From assembly GCA_036925085.1 (NCBI GenBank), contig JAUPFP010000129.1, positions 124,001-188,000 of the forward strand: 64,000 bases of DNA. The letters are read 5' to 3'. Of the stretch, positions 24,240-38,100 are shown in pieces. The notes under the pieces were generated by a model. It made no database searches. It saw only the letters and a list, made by a program, of their open reading frames with translations, and had not been told where the DNA came from. The DNA is from Brachycybe producta. Lineage: Eukaryota; Arthropoda; Diplopoda; Playtdesmida; Andrognathidae. How positions within the stretch are numbered: the first letter of the stretch is position 1; the number at the start of each line of letters is the position of its first letter. The position numbers and the translations under genes were made by a program.

Positions 24240-25896
24240 AATATTCAAACTTAACTTGAACTTCAACTTAACTTCAACTTCAACTTCAACTTCACTTTCA
24301 AGTTCAACTTCAAATTCAACTTCAACTTCAAATGCAACTTCAATTTTAACTTCAATTTCAACTTCAATTTCAACTTCAATTTCAACTTCAATTTTAATTT
24401 CAAATTCAACTTCAAATTCAACTTCAATTTTAACTTCAATTTCAACTTCAATTTCAACTTCAATTGCAACTTCAATTTCAACTTCAATTTCAACTTCAAT
24501 TTTAACTTCAAATTCAACTTCAATTTCAACTTCAATTTCAACTTCAATTTCAACTTCAATTTCAACTTCAATTTCAATGTCAATTTCAACTTCAATTTCA
24601 ACTTCAATTTTAACTTTAATTTCAACTTCAATTACAACTTCAACTTCAATATTCAAACTTAACTTGAACTTCAACTTAATTTCAACTTCAACTTCAACTT
24701 CACTTTCAAGTTCAATTTCAACTTCAACTTCAACTTCAATTTCATCTTCAATTTCAACTTCAATTTCAATGTCAATGTCAACTTCAATTTCAACTTCAAT
24801 TTTAACTTCAATTTTAACTTCAATTTTAACTTCAATTACAACTTCAACTTCAATATTCAAACTTAACTTGAGCTTCAACTTAACTTCAACTTCAACTTCA
24901 ACTTCACTTTCAAGTTCAACTTCAAATTCAACTTCAACTTCAAATGCAACTTCAATTTTAACTTCAATTTCAACTTCAATTTCAACTTCAATTTCAACTT
25001 CAATTTTAATTTCAAATTCAACTTCAAATTCAACTTCAATTTTAACTTCAATTTCAACTTCAATTTCAACTTCAATTGCAACTTCAATTTCAACTTCAAT
25101 TTCAACTTCAATTTCAACTTCAAATTCAACTTCAATTTCAACTTCAATTTCAACTTCAATTTCAACTTCAATTTCAACTTCAATTTCAACTTCAATTTCA
25201 ACTTCAATTTCAATGTCAATTTCAACTTCAATTTCAACTTCAATTTTAACTTTAATTTCAACTTCAATTACAACTTCAACTTCAATATTCAAACTTAACT
25301 TGAACTTCAACTTAATTTCAACTTCAACTTCAACTTCACTTTCAAGTTCAATTTCAACTTCAACTTCAACTTCCATTTCATCTTCAATTTCAACTTCAAT
25401 TTCAATGTCAATTTCAACTTCAATTTCAACTTCAATTTTAACTTCAATTTTAACTTCAATTACAACTTCAACTTCAATATTCAAACTTAACTTGAACTTC
25501 AACTTAACTTCAACTTCAACTTCAACTTCACTTTCAAGTTCAACTTCAAATTCAACTTCAACTTCAAATGCAACTTCAATTTTAACTTCAATTTCAACTT
25601 CAATTTCAACTTCAATTTCAACTTCAATTTTAATTTCAAATTCAACTTCAAATTCAACTTCAATTTTAACTTCAATTTCAACTTCAATTTCAACTTCAAT
25701 TGCAACTTCAATTTCAACTTCAATTTCAACTTCAATTTCAACTTCAAATTCAACTTCAATTTCAACTTCAATTTCAACTTCAATTTCAACTTCAATTTCA
25801 ACTTCAATTTCAACTTCAATTTCAATGTCAATTTCAACTTCAATTTCAACTTCAATTTTAACTTTAATTTCAACTTCAATTACAACTTCAACTTCA
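24240..25896. repeat. K cassette series in superblock I
   Basis: AATATT markers stand at 24,240, 24,648, 24,852, 25,284, 25,476 and 25,896, spacings 408, 204, 432, 192, 420. Each long arm has, in order, the marker, TTCACTTTCAAGTTC, AAATGCAAC, a TTTTAATTTCAAATTC pair, AATTGCAAC, AAATTCAAC, AATGTC, and TTTTAACTTTAATTTC. The short arm has TTCACTTTCAAGTTCAATTTC, TTTCATCTTC and AATGTC. The variant TTGAGCTTC at about 24,869 marks the second long arm. Confidence 0.9.
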
Positions 25897-27339
25897 ATAT
25901 TCAAACTTAACTTGAACTTCAACTTAATTTCAACTTCAACTTCAACTTCACTTTCAAGTTCAACTTCAACTTCAAATGCAACTTCAATTTTAACTTCAAT
26001 TTCAACTTCAATTTCAACTTCAATTTCAACTTCAATTTCAACTTCAATTTCAACTTCAATTTTAATTTCAAATTCAACTTCAAATTCAACTTCAATTTTA
26101 ACTTCAATTTCAACTTCAATTTCAACTTCAATTGCAACTTCAATTTCAACTTCAATTTCAACTTCAATTTCAACTTCAATTTCAACTTCAAATGCAACTT
26201 CAATTTTAACTTCAATTTCAACTTCAATTTCAACTTCAATTTCAACTTCAATTTCAACTTCAATTTCAACTTCAATTTTAATTTCAAATTCAACTTAAAC
26301 TTCAATTTCAAACTTAACTTCAACTTCAACTTAATTTCAACTTCAACTTCAACTTCACTTTCAAGTTCAACTTCAAATTCATCTTCAACTTTAACTTCAA
26401 TTAAACTTAAACTTCAATTTTAACTTCAATTTCAACTTCAACTTCAACTTCAACTTCACTTTCAAGTTCAACTTCAAATTCATCTTCAATTTTAACTTCA
26501 ATTAAACTTAAAATTCAATTTCAACTTCAATTTCATCTTCATTTTCAACTTCAATTTCAACTTCAATTTCAATTTCAATTTCAACTTCAATTTCAACTTC
26601 ATTTTCAACTTCAATTTCAACTTCAATTTCAACTTCAATTTCAACTTCAATTTCAACTTCTATTTCAATTTCAGTTTCAACTTCAATTTTAATTTCAAAT
26701 TCAACTTAAACTTCAATTTCAAACTTAACTTCAACTTCAACTTAACTTCAACTTTAACTTCAACTTCACTTTCAAGTTCAACTTTAAAATCATCTTCAAC
26801 TTAACTTCAACTTCAACTTCAACTTCAAATTCATCTTCAACTTTAACTTCAATTATACTTAAACTTCAATTTTAACTTTAATTTCAACTTCAATTACAAC
26901 TTCAACTTCAATATTCAAACTTAACTTGAACTTCAACTTAATTTCAACTTCAACTTCAACTTCACTTTCAAGTTCAACTTCAACTTCAAATGCAACTTCA
27001 ATTTTAACTTCAATTTCAACTTCAATTTCAACTTCAATTTCAACTTCAATTTCAACTTCAATTTTAATTTCAAATTCAACTTCAAATTCAACTTCAATTT
27101 TAACTTCAATTTCAACTTCAATTTCAACTTCAATTGCAACTTCAATTTCAACTTCAATTTCAACTTCAATTTCAACTTCAATTTCAACTTCAAATGCAAC
27201 TTCAATTTTAACTTCAATTTCAACTTCAATTTCAACTTCAATTTCAACTTCAATTTCAACTTCAATTTCAACTTTAATTTTAACTTTAAATTCAACTTAA
27301 ACTTCAATTTCAAACTTAACTTCAACTTCAACTTAATTT

Positions 27340-29180
27340 CAACTTCAACTTCAACTTCACTTTCAAGTTCAACTTCAAATTCATCTTCAACTTTAACTTC
27401 AATTAAACTTAAACTTCAATTTCAACTTCAATTTCAACTTCAATTGCAACTTCAATTTCAACTTCAATTTCAACTTCAAATTCAACTTCAATTTCAACTT
27501 CAATTTCAACTTCAATTTCAACTTCAATTTCAACTTCAATTTCAACTTCAATTTCAATGTCAATTTCAACTTCAATTTCAACTTCAATTTCAACTTCAAT
27601 TTTAACTTTAATTTCAACTTCAATTACAACTTCAACTTCAATATTCAAACTTAACTTGAACTTCAACTTAATTTCAACTTCAACTTCAACTTCACTTTCA
27701 AGTTCAACTTCAAATTCAACTTCAACTTCAACTTCAAATGCAACTTCAATTTTAACTTCAATTTCAACTTCAATTTCAACTTCAATTTCAACTTCAATTT
27801 TAACTTCAATTTTAATTTCAAATTCAACTTAAACTTCAATTTCAAACTTAACTTCAACTTCAACTTAATTTCAACTTCAACTTCAACTTCACTTTCAAGT
27901 TCAACTTCAAATTCATCTTCAACTTTATCTTCAATTAAACTTAAACTTCAATTTTAACTTCAATTTCAACTTCAACTTCAACTTCAACTTCACTTTCAAG
28001 TTCAACTTCAAATTTATCTTCAACTTTAACTTCAATTAAACTTAAACTTCAATTTTAACTTCAATTTCAACTTCAACTTCAACTTCAACTTCACTTTCAA
28101 GTTCAACTTCAAATTCATCTTCAATTTTAACTTCAATTAAACTTAAAATTCAATTTCAACTTCAATTTTATCTTCATTTTCAACTTCAATTTCAACTTCA
28201 ATTTCAATTTCAATTTCAACTTCAATTTCAACTTCAATTTCAACTTCAATTTCAACTTCCATTTCAACTTCAATTTCAACTTCAATTTCAACTTCAATTT
28301 CAACTTCAATTTCAACTTCAATTTTAATTTCAAATTCAACTTAAACTTCAATTCCAAACTTAACTTCAACTTCAACTTAACTTCAACTTTAAATTCATCT
28401 TCAACTTAAATTCAACTTCAACTTCAACTTCACTTTCAAGTTCAATTTCAACTTCAATTTCAACTTCAATTTCAACTTCAATTTTAACTTCAAATTCAAC
28501 TTAAACTTCAACTCAATTTCAACTTCAATTTTAACTTCAAATTCAACTTAAACTTCAATTTCAAACTTAAACTTCAATTTCAAACTTAACTTCAACATCA
28601 ACTTAATTTCAACTTCAACTTCAACTTCAATTTCAAGTTCAACTTCAAATTCATCTTCAACTTTAACTTCAATTAAACTTAAACTTCAATTTTAACTTCA
28701 ATTTCAACTTCAATTTCAACTTCACTTTCAACTTCAATTTCAACTTCAATTTCAACTTCAATTTTAACTTCAATTTTAACTTCAAATTCAACTTAAACTT
28801 CAATTTCAAACTTAAACTTCAATTTCAAACTTAACTTCAACGTCAACATAATTTCAACTTCAACTTCAACTTCACTTTCAAGTTCAACTTCAAATTCATC
28901 TTCAACTTTAACTTCAATTAAACTTAAACTTCAATTTTAACTTCAATTTCAACTTCAATTTCAACTTCAATTTCAACTTCAATTTCAACTTCAATTTCAA
29001 CTTCAATTTCAACTTCAATTTCAACTTCAATTTCAACTTCAATTTCAACTTCAACTTCAACTTCAATTTCATCTTCAATTTCAACTTCAATTTCAATGTC
29101 AATTTCAACTTCAATTTCAACTTCAATTTTAACTTCAAATTCAACTTAAACTTCAATTTCAAACTTAACTTCAACTTCAA
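27340..29180. repeat. Segment repeated 4925 bp downstream, copy 1
   Basis: This segment matches 32.26-34.1 kb at a constant offset of 4925. Private forms shared by both copies are TTTTATCTTC (about 28,168 and 33,093), CAACTCAATTTC (28,507 and 33,432) and GTCAACATAATTTC (28,843 and 33,768). One difference seen is AAATTTATC near 28,011 against AAATTCATC. Confidence 0.88.
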
Positions 29181-30166
29181 CTTAATTTCAACTTCACTTT
29201 CAAGTTCAACTTCAAATTCATCTTCAACTTTAACTTCAATTAAACTTAAACTTCAATTTTAACTTCAATTTCAACTTCAACTTCAACTTCAACTTCACTT
29301 TCAAGTTCAACTTCCAATTCATCTTCAATTTTAACTTCAATTAAACTTAAAATTCAATTTCAACTTCAATTTCATCTTCATTTTCAACTTCAATTTCAAC
29401 TTCAATTTCAATTTCAATTTCAACTTCAATTTCAACTTCATTTTCAACTTCAATTTCAACTTCAATTTCAACTTCAATTTTAATTTCAAATTCAACTTAA
29501 ACTTCAATTTCAAACTTAACTTCAACTTCAACTTAACTTCAACTTTAACTTAATTTCAACTTCAACTTCAACTTCAACTTCAATTTCAAGTTCAACTTCA
29601 AATTCATTTTCAACTTTAACTTCAATTAAATTTAAACTTCAATTTTAACTTCAATTTCAACTTCAATTTCAACTTCACTTTCAACTTCAATTTCAACTTC
29701 AATTTCAACTTCAATTTTAACTTCAATTTTAACTTCAAATTCAACTTAAACTTCAATTTCAAACTTAAACTTCAATTTCAAACTTAACTTCAACGTCAAC
29801 TTAATTTCAACTTCAACTTCAACTTCACTTTCAAGTTCAACTTCAAATTCATCTTCAACTTTAACTTAATTTCAACTTCAACTTCAACTTCAACTTCAAT
29901 TTCAAGTTCAACTTCAAATTCATTTTCAACTTTAACTTCAATTAAATTTAAACTTCAATTTTAACTTCAATTTCAACTTCAATTTCAACTTCAATTTCAA
30001 CTTCAATTTCAACTTCAATTTCAACTTCAATTTCAACTTCAATTTCAACTTCAACTTCAACTTCAATTTCATCTTCAATTTCAACTTCAATTTCAATGTC
30101 AATTTCAACTTCAATTTCAACTTCAATTTTAACTTCAATTTTAACTTCAATTACAACTTCAACTTC

Positions 30167-31811
30167 AATATTCAAACTTAACTTGAACTTCAACTTAACT
30201 TCAACTTCAACTTCAACTTCACTTTCAAGTTCAACTTCAAATTCAACTTCAACTTCAAATGCAACTTCAATTTTAACTTCAATTTCAACTTCAATTTCAA
30301 CTTCAATTTCAACTTCAATTTTAATTTCAAATTCAACTTCAAATTCAACTTCAATTTTAACTTCAATTTCAACTTCAATTTCAACTTCAATTGCAACTTC
30401 ATTTTCAACTTCAATTTCAACTTCAATTTTAACTTCAAATTCAACTTCAATTTCAACTTCAATTTCAACTTCAATTTCAACTTCAATTTCAACTTCAATT
30501 TCAATGTCAATTTCAACTTCAATTTCAACTTCAATTTTAACTTTAATTTCAACTTCAATTACAACTTCAACTTCAATATTCAAACTTAACTTGAACTTCA
30601 ACTTAATTTCAACTTCAACTTCAACTTCACTTTCAAGTTCAATTTCAACTTCAACTTCAACTTCAATTTCATCTTCAATTTCAACTTCAATTTCAATGTC
30701 AATGTCAACTTCAATTTCAACTTCAATTTTAACTTCAATTTTAACTTCAATTACAACTTCAACTTCAATATTCAAACTTAACTTGAGCTTCAACTTAACT
30801 TCAACTTCAACTTCAACTTCACTTTCAAGTTCAACTTCAAATTCAACTTCAACTTCAAATGCAACTTCAATTTTAACTTCAATTTCAACTTCAATTTCAA
30901 CTTCAATTTCAACTTCAATTTTAATTTCAAATTCAACTTCAAATTCAACTTCAATTTTAACTTCAATTTCAACTTCAATTTCAACTTCAATTGCAACTTC
31001 AATTTCAACTTCAATTTCAACTTCAATTTCAACTTCAAATTCAACTTCAATTTCAACTTCAATTTCAACTTCAATTTCAACTTCAATTTCAACTTCAATT
31101 TCAACTTCAATTTCAACTTCAATTTCAATGTCAATTTCAACTTCAATTTCAACTTCAATTTTAACTTTAATTTCAACTTCAATTACAACTTCAACTTCAA
31201 TATTCAAACTTAACTTGAACTTCAACTTAATTTCAACTTCAACTTCAACTTCACTTTCAAGTTCAATTTCAACTTCAACTTCAACTTCCATTTCATCTTC
31301 AATTTCAACTTCAATTTCAATGTCAATTTCAACTTCAATTTCAACTTCAATTTTAACTTCAATTTTAACTTCAATTACAACTTCAACTTCAATATTCAAA
31401 CTTAACTTGAACTTCAACTTAACTTCAACTTCAACTTCAACTTCACTTTCAAGTTCAACTTCAAATTCAACTTCAACTTCAAATGCAACTTCAATTTTAA
31501 CTTCAATTTCAACTTCAATTTCAACTTCAATTTCAACTTCAATTTTAATTTCAAATTCAACTTCAAATTCAACTTCAATTTTAACTTCAATTTCAACTTC
31601 AATTTCAACTTCAATTGCAACTTCAATTTCAACTTCAATTTCAACTTCAATTTCAACTTCAAATTCAACTTCAATTTCAACTTCAATTTCAACTTCAATT
31701 TCAACTTCAATTTCAACTTCAATTTCAACTTCAATTTCAATGTCAATTTCAACTTCAATTTCAACTTCAATTTTAACTTTAATTTCAACTTCAATTACAA
31801 CTTCAACTTCA
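30167..31811. repeat. K cassette series in superblock II
   Basis: Markers stand at 30,167, 30,575, 30,767, 31,199, 31,391 and 31,811, spacings 408, 192, 432, 192, 420. TTGAGCTTC again marks the second long arm (about 30,783). The only spacing change from superblock I is the first short arm, 192 in place of 204, one 12-mer less. Confidence 0.9.
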
Positions 31812-32264
31812 ATATTCAAACTTAACTTGAACTTCAACTTAATTTCAACTTCAACTTCAACTTCACTTTCAAGTTCAACTTCAACTTCAAATGCAACTTC
31901 AATTTTAACTTCAATTTCAACTTCAATTTCAACTTCAATTTCAACTTCAATTTCAACTTCAATTTCAACTTCAATTTTAATTTCAAATTCAACTTCAAAT
32001 TCAACTTCAATTTTAACTTCAATTTCAACTTCAATTTCAACTTCAATTGCAACTTCAATTTCAACTTCAATTTCAACTTCAATTTCAACTTCAATTTCAA
32101 CTTCAAATGCAACTTCAATTTTAACTTCAATTTCAACTTCAATTTCAACTTCAATTTCAACTTCAATTTCAACTTCAATTTCAACTTCAATTTCAACTTT
32201 AATTTTAACTTTAAATTCAACTTAAACTTCAATTTCAAACTTAACTTCAACTTCAACTTAATTT

Positions 32265-34105
32265 CAACTTCAACTTCAACTTCACTTTCAAGTTCAACTT
32301 CAAATTCATCTTCAACTTTAACTTCAATTAAACTTAAACTTCAATTTCAACTTCAATTTCAACTTCAATTGCAACTTCAATTTCAACTTCAATTTCAACT
32401 TCAAATTCAACTTCAATTTCAACTTCAATTTCAACTTCAATTTCAACTTCAATTTCAACTTCAATTTCAACTTCAATTTCAATGTCAATTTCAACTTCAA
32501 TTTCAACTTCAATTTCAACTTCAATTTTAACTTTAATTTCAACTTCAATTACAACTTCAACTTCAATATTCAAACTTAACTTGAACTTCAACTTAATTTC
32601 AACTTCAACTTCAACTTCACTTTCAAGTTCAACTTCAAATTCAACTTCAACTTCAACTTCAAATGCAACTTCAATTTTAACTTCAATTTCAACTTCAATT
32701 TCAACTTCAATTTCAACTTCAATTTTAACTTCAATTTTAATTTCAAATTCAACTTAAACTTCAATTTCAAACTTAACTTCAACTTCAACTTAATTTCAAC
32801 TTCAACTTCAACTTCACTTTCAAGTTCAACTTCAAATTCATCTTCAACTTTAACTTCAATTAAACTTAAACTTCAATTTTAACTTCAATTTCAACTTCAA
32901 CTTCAACTTCAACTTCACTTTCAAGTTCAACTTCAAATTCATCTTCAACTTTAACTTCAATTAAACTTAAACTTCAATTTTAACTTCAATTTCAACTTCA
33001 ACTTCAACTTCAACTTCACTTTCAAGTTCAACTTCAAATTCATCTTCAATTTTAACTTCAATTAAACTTAAAATTCAATTTCAACTTCAATTTTATCTTC
33101 ATTTTCAACTTCAATTTCAACTTCAATTTCAATTTCAATTTCAACTTCAATTTCAACTTCAATTTCAACTTCAATTTCAACTTCCATTTCAACTTCAATT
33201 TCAACTTCAATTTCAACTTCAATTTCAACTTCAATTTCAACTTCAATTTTAATTTCAAATTCAACTTAAACTTCAATTCCAAACTTAACTTCAACTTCAA
33301 CTTAACTTCAACTTTAAATTCATCTTCAACTTAAATTCAACTTCAACTTCAACTTCACTTTCAAGTTCAATTTCAACTTCAATTTCAACTTCAATTTCAA
33401 CTTCAATTTTAACTTCAAATTCAACTTAAACTTCAACTCAATTTCAACTTCAATTTTAACTTCAAATTCAACTTAAACTTCAATTTCAAACTTAAACTTC
33501 AATTTCAAACTTAACTTCAACATCAACTTAATTTCAACTTCAACTTCAACTTCAATTTCAAGTTCAACTTCAAATTCATCTTCAACTTTAACTTCAATTA
33601 AACTTAAACTTCAATTTTAACTTCAATTTCAACTTCAATTTCAACTTCACTTTCAACTTCAATTTCAACTTCAATTTCAACTTCAATTTTAACTTCAATT
33701 TTAACTTCAAATTCAACTTAAACTTCAATTTCAAACTTAAACTTCAATTTCAAACTTAACTTCAACGTCAACATAATTTCAACTTCAACTTCAACTTCAC
33801 TTTCAAGTTCAACTTCAAATTCATCTTCAACTTTAACTTCAATTAAACTTAAACTTCAATTTTAACTTCAATTTCAACTTCAATTTCAACTTCAATTTCA
33901 ACTTCAATTTCAACTTCAATTTCAACTTCAATTTCAACTTCAATTTCAACTTCAATTTCAACTTCAATTTCAACTTCAACTTCAACTTCAATTTCATCTT
34001 CAATTTCAACTTCAATTTCAATGTCAATTTCAACTTCAATTTCAACTTCAATTTTAACTTCAAATTCAACTTAAACTTCAATTTCAATTTCAACTTCAAT
34101 TTTAA
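32265..34105. repeat. Segment repeated 4925 bp downstream, copy 2
   Basis: This is the second copy of 27.34-29.18 kb. It is followed directly by a 635-bp tandem duplication of its own last part, which copy 1 lacks. Confidence 0.88.
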
Positions 34106-34790
34106 CTTCAAATTCAACTTAAACTTCAATTTCAAACTTAAACTTCAATTTCAAACTTAACTTCAATGTCAACTTAATTTCAACTTCAACTTCAACTTCA
34201 CTTTCAAGTTCAACTTCAAATTCAACTTCAACTTCAAATGCAACTTCAATTTTAACTTCAATTTCAACTTCAATTTCAACTTCACTTTCAACTTCAATTT
34301 CAACTTCAATTTCAACTTCAATTTTAACTTCAATTTTAACTTCAAATTCAACTTAAACTTCAATTTCAAACTTAAACTTCAATTTCAAACTTAACTTCAA
34401 CGTCAACATAATTTCAACTTCAACTTCAACTTCACTTTCAAGTTCAACTTCAAATTCATCTTCAACTTTAACTTCAATTAAACTTAAACTTCAATTTTAA
34501 CTTCAATTTCAACTTCAATTTCAACTTCAATTTCAACTTCAATTTCAACTTCAATTTCAACTTCAATTTCAACTTCAATTTCAACTTCAATTTCAACTTC
34601 AACTTCAACTTCAATTTCATCTTCAATTTCAACTTCAATTTCAATGTCAATTTCAACTTCAATTTCAACTTCAATTTTAACTTCAAATTCAACTTAAACT
34701 TCAATTTCAATTTCAACTTCAATTTTAACTTCAAATTCAACTTAAACTTCAATTTCAAACTTAAACTTCAATTTCAAACTTAACTTCAAT
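33520..34790. repeat. 635-bp tandem duplication
   Basis: The stretches 33.52-34.15 kb and 34.16-34.79 kb are similar in their right halves at offset about 635 (AATTAAACTTAAAC at 33,841 and 34,476; the AATGTCAATTTC run at about 34,020 and 34,643). Both copies end in the rare form AATGTCAACTTAATTTC, at about 34,166 and 34,788. The number of 12-mers differs by one between the copies. Confidence 0.8.
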
Positions 34791-35149
34791 GTCAACTTAA
34801 TTTCAACTTCAACTTCAACTTCACTTTCAAGTTCAACTTCAAATTCAACTTCAACTTCAAATGCAACTTCAATTTTAACTTCAATTTCAACTTCAATTTC
34901 AACTTCAATTTCAACTTCAATTTCAACTTCAATTTTAATTTCAAATTCAACTTCAAATTCAACTTCAATTTTAACTTCAATTTCAACTTCAATTTCAACT
35001 TCAATTGCAACTTCAATTTCAACTTCAATTTCAACTTCAATTTCAACTTCAAATTCAACTTCAATTTCAACTTCAATTTCAACTTCAATTTCAACTTCAA
35101 TTTCAACTTCAATTTCAACTTCAATTTCAACTTCAATTTCAATGTCAAT

Positions 35150-38100
35150 TTCAACTTCAATTTCAACTTCAATTTTAACTTTAATTTCAACTTCAATTAC
35201 AACTTCAACTTCAATATTCAAACTTAACTTGAACTTCAACTTAATTTCAACTTCAACTTCAACTTCACTTTCAAGTTCAACTTCAACTTCAAATGCAACT
35301 TCAATTTTAACTTCAATTTGAACTTCAATTTCAACTTCACTTTCCACTTCAATTTCAACTTCAATTTTAATTTCAAATTCAACTTCAAATTCAACTTCAA
35401 TTTTAACTTCAATTTCAACTTCAATTTCAACTTCAATTTTAACTTCAATTACAACTTCAACTTCAATATTCAAACTTAACTTGAACTTCAACTTAACTTC
35501 AACTTCAACTTCAACTTCACTTTCAAGTTCAACTTCAAATTCAACTTCAACTTCAAATGCAACTTCAATTTTAACTTCAATTTCAACTTCAATTTCAACT
35601 TCAATTTCAACTTCAATTTCAACTTCAATTTCAACTTCAATTTTAATTTCAAATTCAACTTCAAATTCAACTTCAATTTTAACTTCAATTTCAACTTCAA
35701 TTTCAACTTCAATTGCAACTTCAATTTCAACTTCAATTTCAACTTCAATTTCAACTTCAAATTCAACTTCAATTTCAACTTCAATTTCAACTTCAATTTC
35801 AACTTCAATTTCAACTTCAATTTCAACTTCAATTTCAACTTCAATTTCAATGTCAATTTCAACTTCAATTTCAACTTCAATTTTAACTTTAATTTCAACT
35901 TCAATTACAACTTCAACTTCAATATTCAAACTTAACTTGAACTTCAACTTAATTTCAACTTCAACTTCAACTTCACTTTCAAGTTCAACTTCAACTTCAA
36001 ATGCAACTTCAATTTTAACTTCAATTTCAACTTCAATTTCAACTTCACTTTCCACTTCAATTTCAACTTCAATTTTAATTTCAAATTCAACTTCAAATTC
36101 AACTTCAATTTTAACTTCAATTTCAACTTCAATTTCAACTTCAATTGCAACTTCAATTTCAACTTCAATTTCAACTTCAATTTCAACTTCAATTTCAACT
36201 TCAATTTTAATTTCAAATTCAACTTAAACTTCAATTTCAAACTTAACTTCAACTTCAACTTAATTTCAACTTCACTTTCAAGTTCAACTTCAAATTCATC
36301 TTCAACTTTAACTTCAATTAAACTTAAACTTCAATTTTAACTTCAATTTCAACTTCAACTTCAACTTCAACTTCACTTTCAAGTTCAACTTCCAATTCAT
36401 CTTCAATTTTAACTTCAATTAAACTTAAAATTCAATTTCAACTTCAATTTCATCTTCATTTTCAACTTCAATTTCAACTACAATTTCAATTTCAATTTCA
36501 ACTTCAATTTCAACTTCATTTTCAACTTCAATTTCAACTTCAATTTCAACTTCAATTTTAATTTCAAATTCAACTTAAACTTCAATTTCAAACTTAACTT
36601 CAACTTCAACTTAACTTCAACTTTAACTTAATTTCAACTTCAACTTCAACTTCAACTTCAATTTCAAGTTCAACTTCAAATTCATCTTCAACTTTAACTT
36701 CAATTAAACTTAAACTTCAATTTTAACTTCAATTTCAACTTCAATTTCAACTTCACTTTCAACTTCAATTTCAACTTCAATTTCAACTTCAATTTTAACT
36801 TCAATTTTAACTTCAAATTCAACTTAAACTTCAATTTCAAACTTAAACTTCAATTTCAAACTTAACTTCAACGTCAACTTAATTTCAACTTCAACTTCAA
36901 CTTCACTTTCAAGTTCAACTTCAAATTCATCTTCAACTTTAACTTCAATTAAACTTAAACTTCAATTTTAACTTCAATTTCAACTTCAATTTCAACTTCA
37001 ATTTCAACTTCAATTTCAACTTCAATTTCAACTTCAATTTCAACTTCAATTTCAACTTCAACTTCAACTTCAATTTCATCTTCAATTTCAACTTCAATTT
37101 CAATGTCAATTTCAACTTCAATTTCAACTTCAATTTTAACTTCAATTTTAACTTCAATTACAACTTCAACTTCAATATTCAAACTTAACTTGAACTTCAA
37201 CTTAACTTCAACTTCAACTTCAACTTCACTTTCAAGTTCAACTTCAAATTCAACTTCAACTTCAAATGCAACTTCAATTTTAACTTCAATTTCAACTTCA
37301 ATTTCAACTTCAATTTCAACTTCAATTTTAATTTCAAATTCAACTTCAAATTCAACTTCAATTTTAACTTCAATTTCAACTTCAATTTCAACTTCAATTG
37401 CAACTTCAATTTCAACTTCAATTTCAACTTCAATTTTAACTTCAAATTCAACTTCAATTTCAACTTCAATTTCAACTTCAATTTCAACTTCAATTTCAAC
37501 TTCAATTTCAATGTCAATTTCAACTTCAATTTCAACTTCAATTTTAACTTTAATTTCAACTTCAATTACAACTTCAACTTCAATATTCAAACTTAACTTG
37601 AACTTCAACTTAATTTCAACTTCAACTTCAACTTCACTTTCAAGTTCAATTTCAACTTCAACTTCCTTCAATTTCATCTTCAATTTCAACTTCAATTTCA
37701 ATGTCAATTTCAACTTCAATTTCAACTTCAATTTTAACTTCAATTTTAACTTCAATTACAACTTCAACTTCAATATTCAAACTTAACTTGAACTTCAACT
37801 TAACTTCAACTTCAACTTCAACTTCACTTTCAAGTTCAACTTCAAATTCAACTTCAACTTCAAATGCAACTTCAATTTTAACTTCAATTTCAACTTCAAT
37901 TTCAACTTCAATTTCAACTTCAATTTTAATTTCAAATTCAACTTCAAATTCAACTTCAATTTTAACTTCAATTTCAACTTCAATTGCAACTTCAATTTCA
38001 ACTTCAATTTCAACTTCAATTTCAACTTCAAATTCAACTTCAAATTCAACTTCAATTTCAACTTCAATTTCAACTTCAATTTCAACTTCAATTTCAACTT

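Larger units (their letters stand above)
22250..35150. repeat. 12.93-kb supra-repeat, copy 1
   Basis: Copy 1 matches 35.15 kb onward at offset 12,898, growing to 12,934 after 23,010 because the second copy has three more 12-mers in one run. Shared landmarks are TTCCACTTC (about 22,444 and 35,342), TTCCAATTCATC (about 23,457 and 36,391) and the marker pair 24,240/37,174. Inside copy 1 there is a shorter pseudo-period of about 5.9 kb (23.29 kb matches 29.15 kb at offset 5856, then 5927). Confidence 0.85.
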
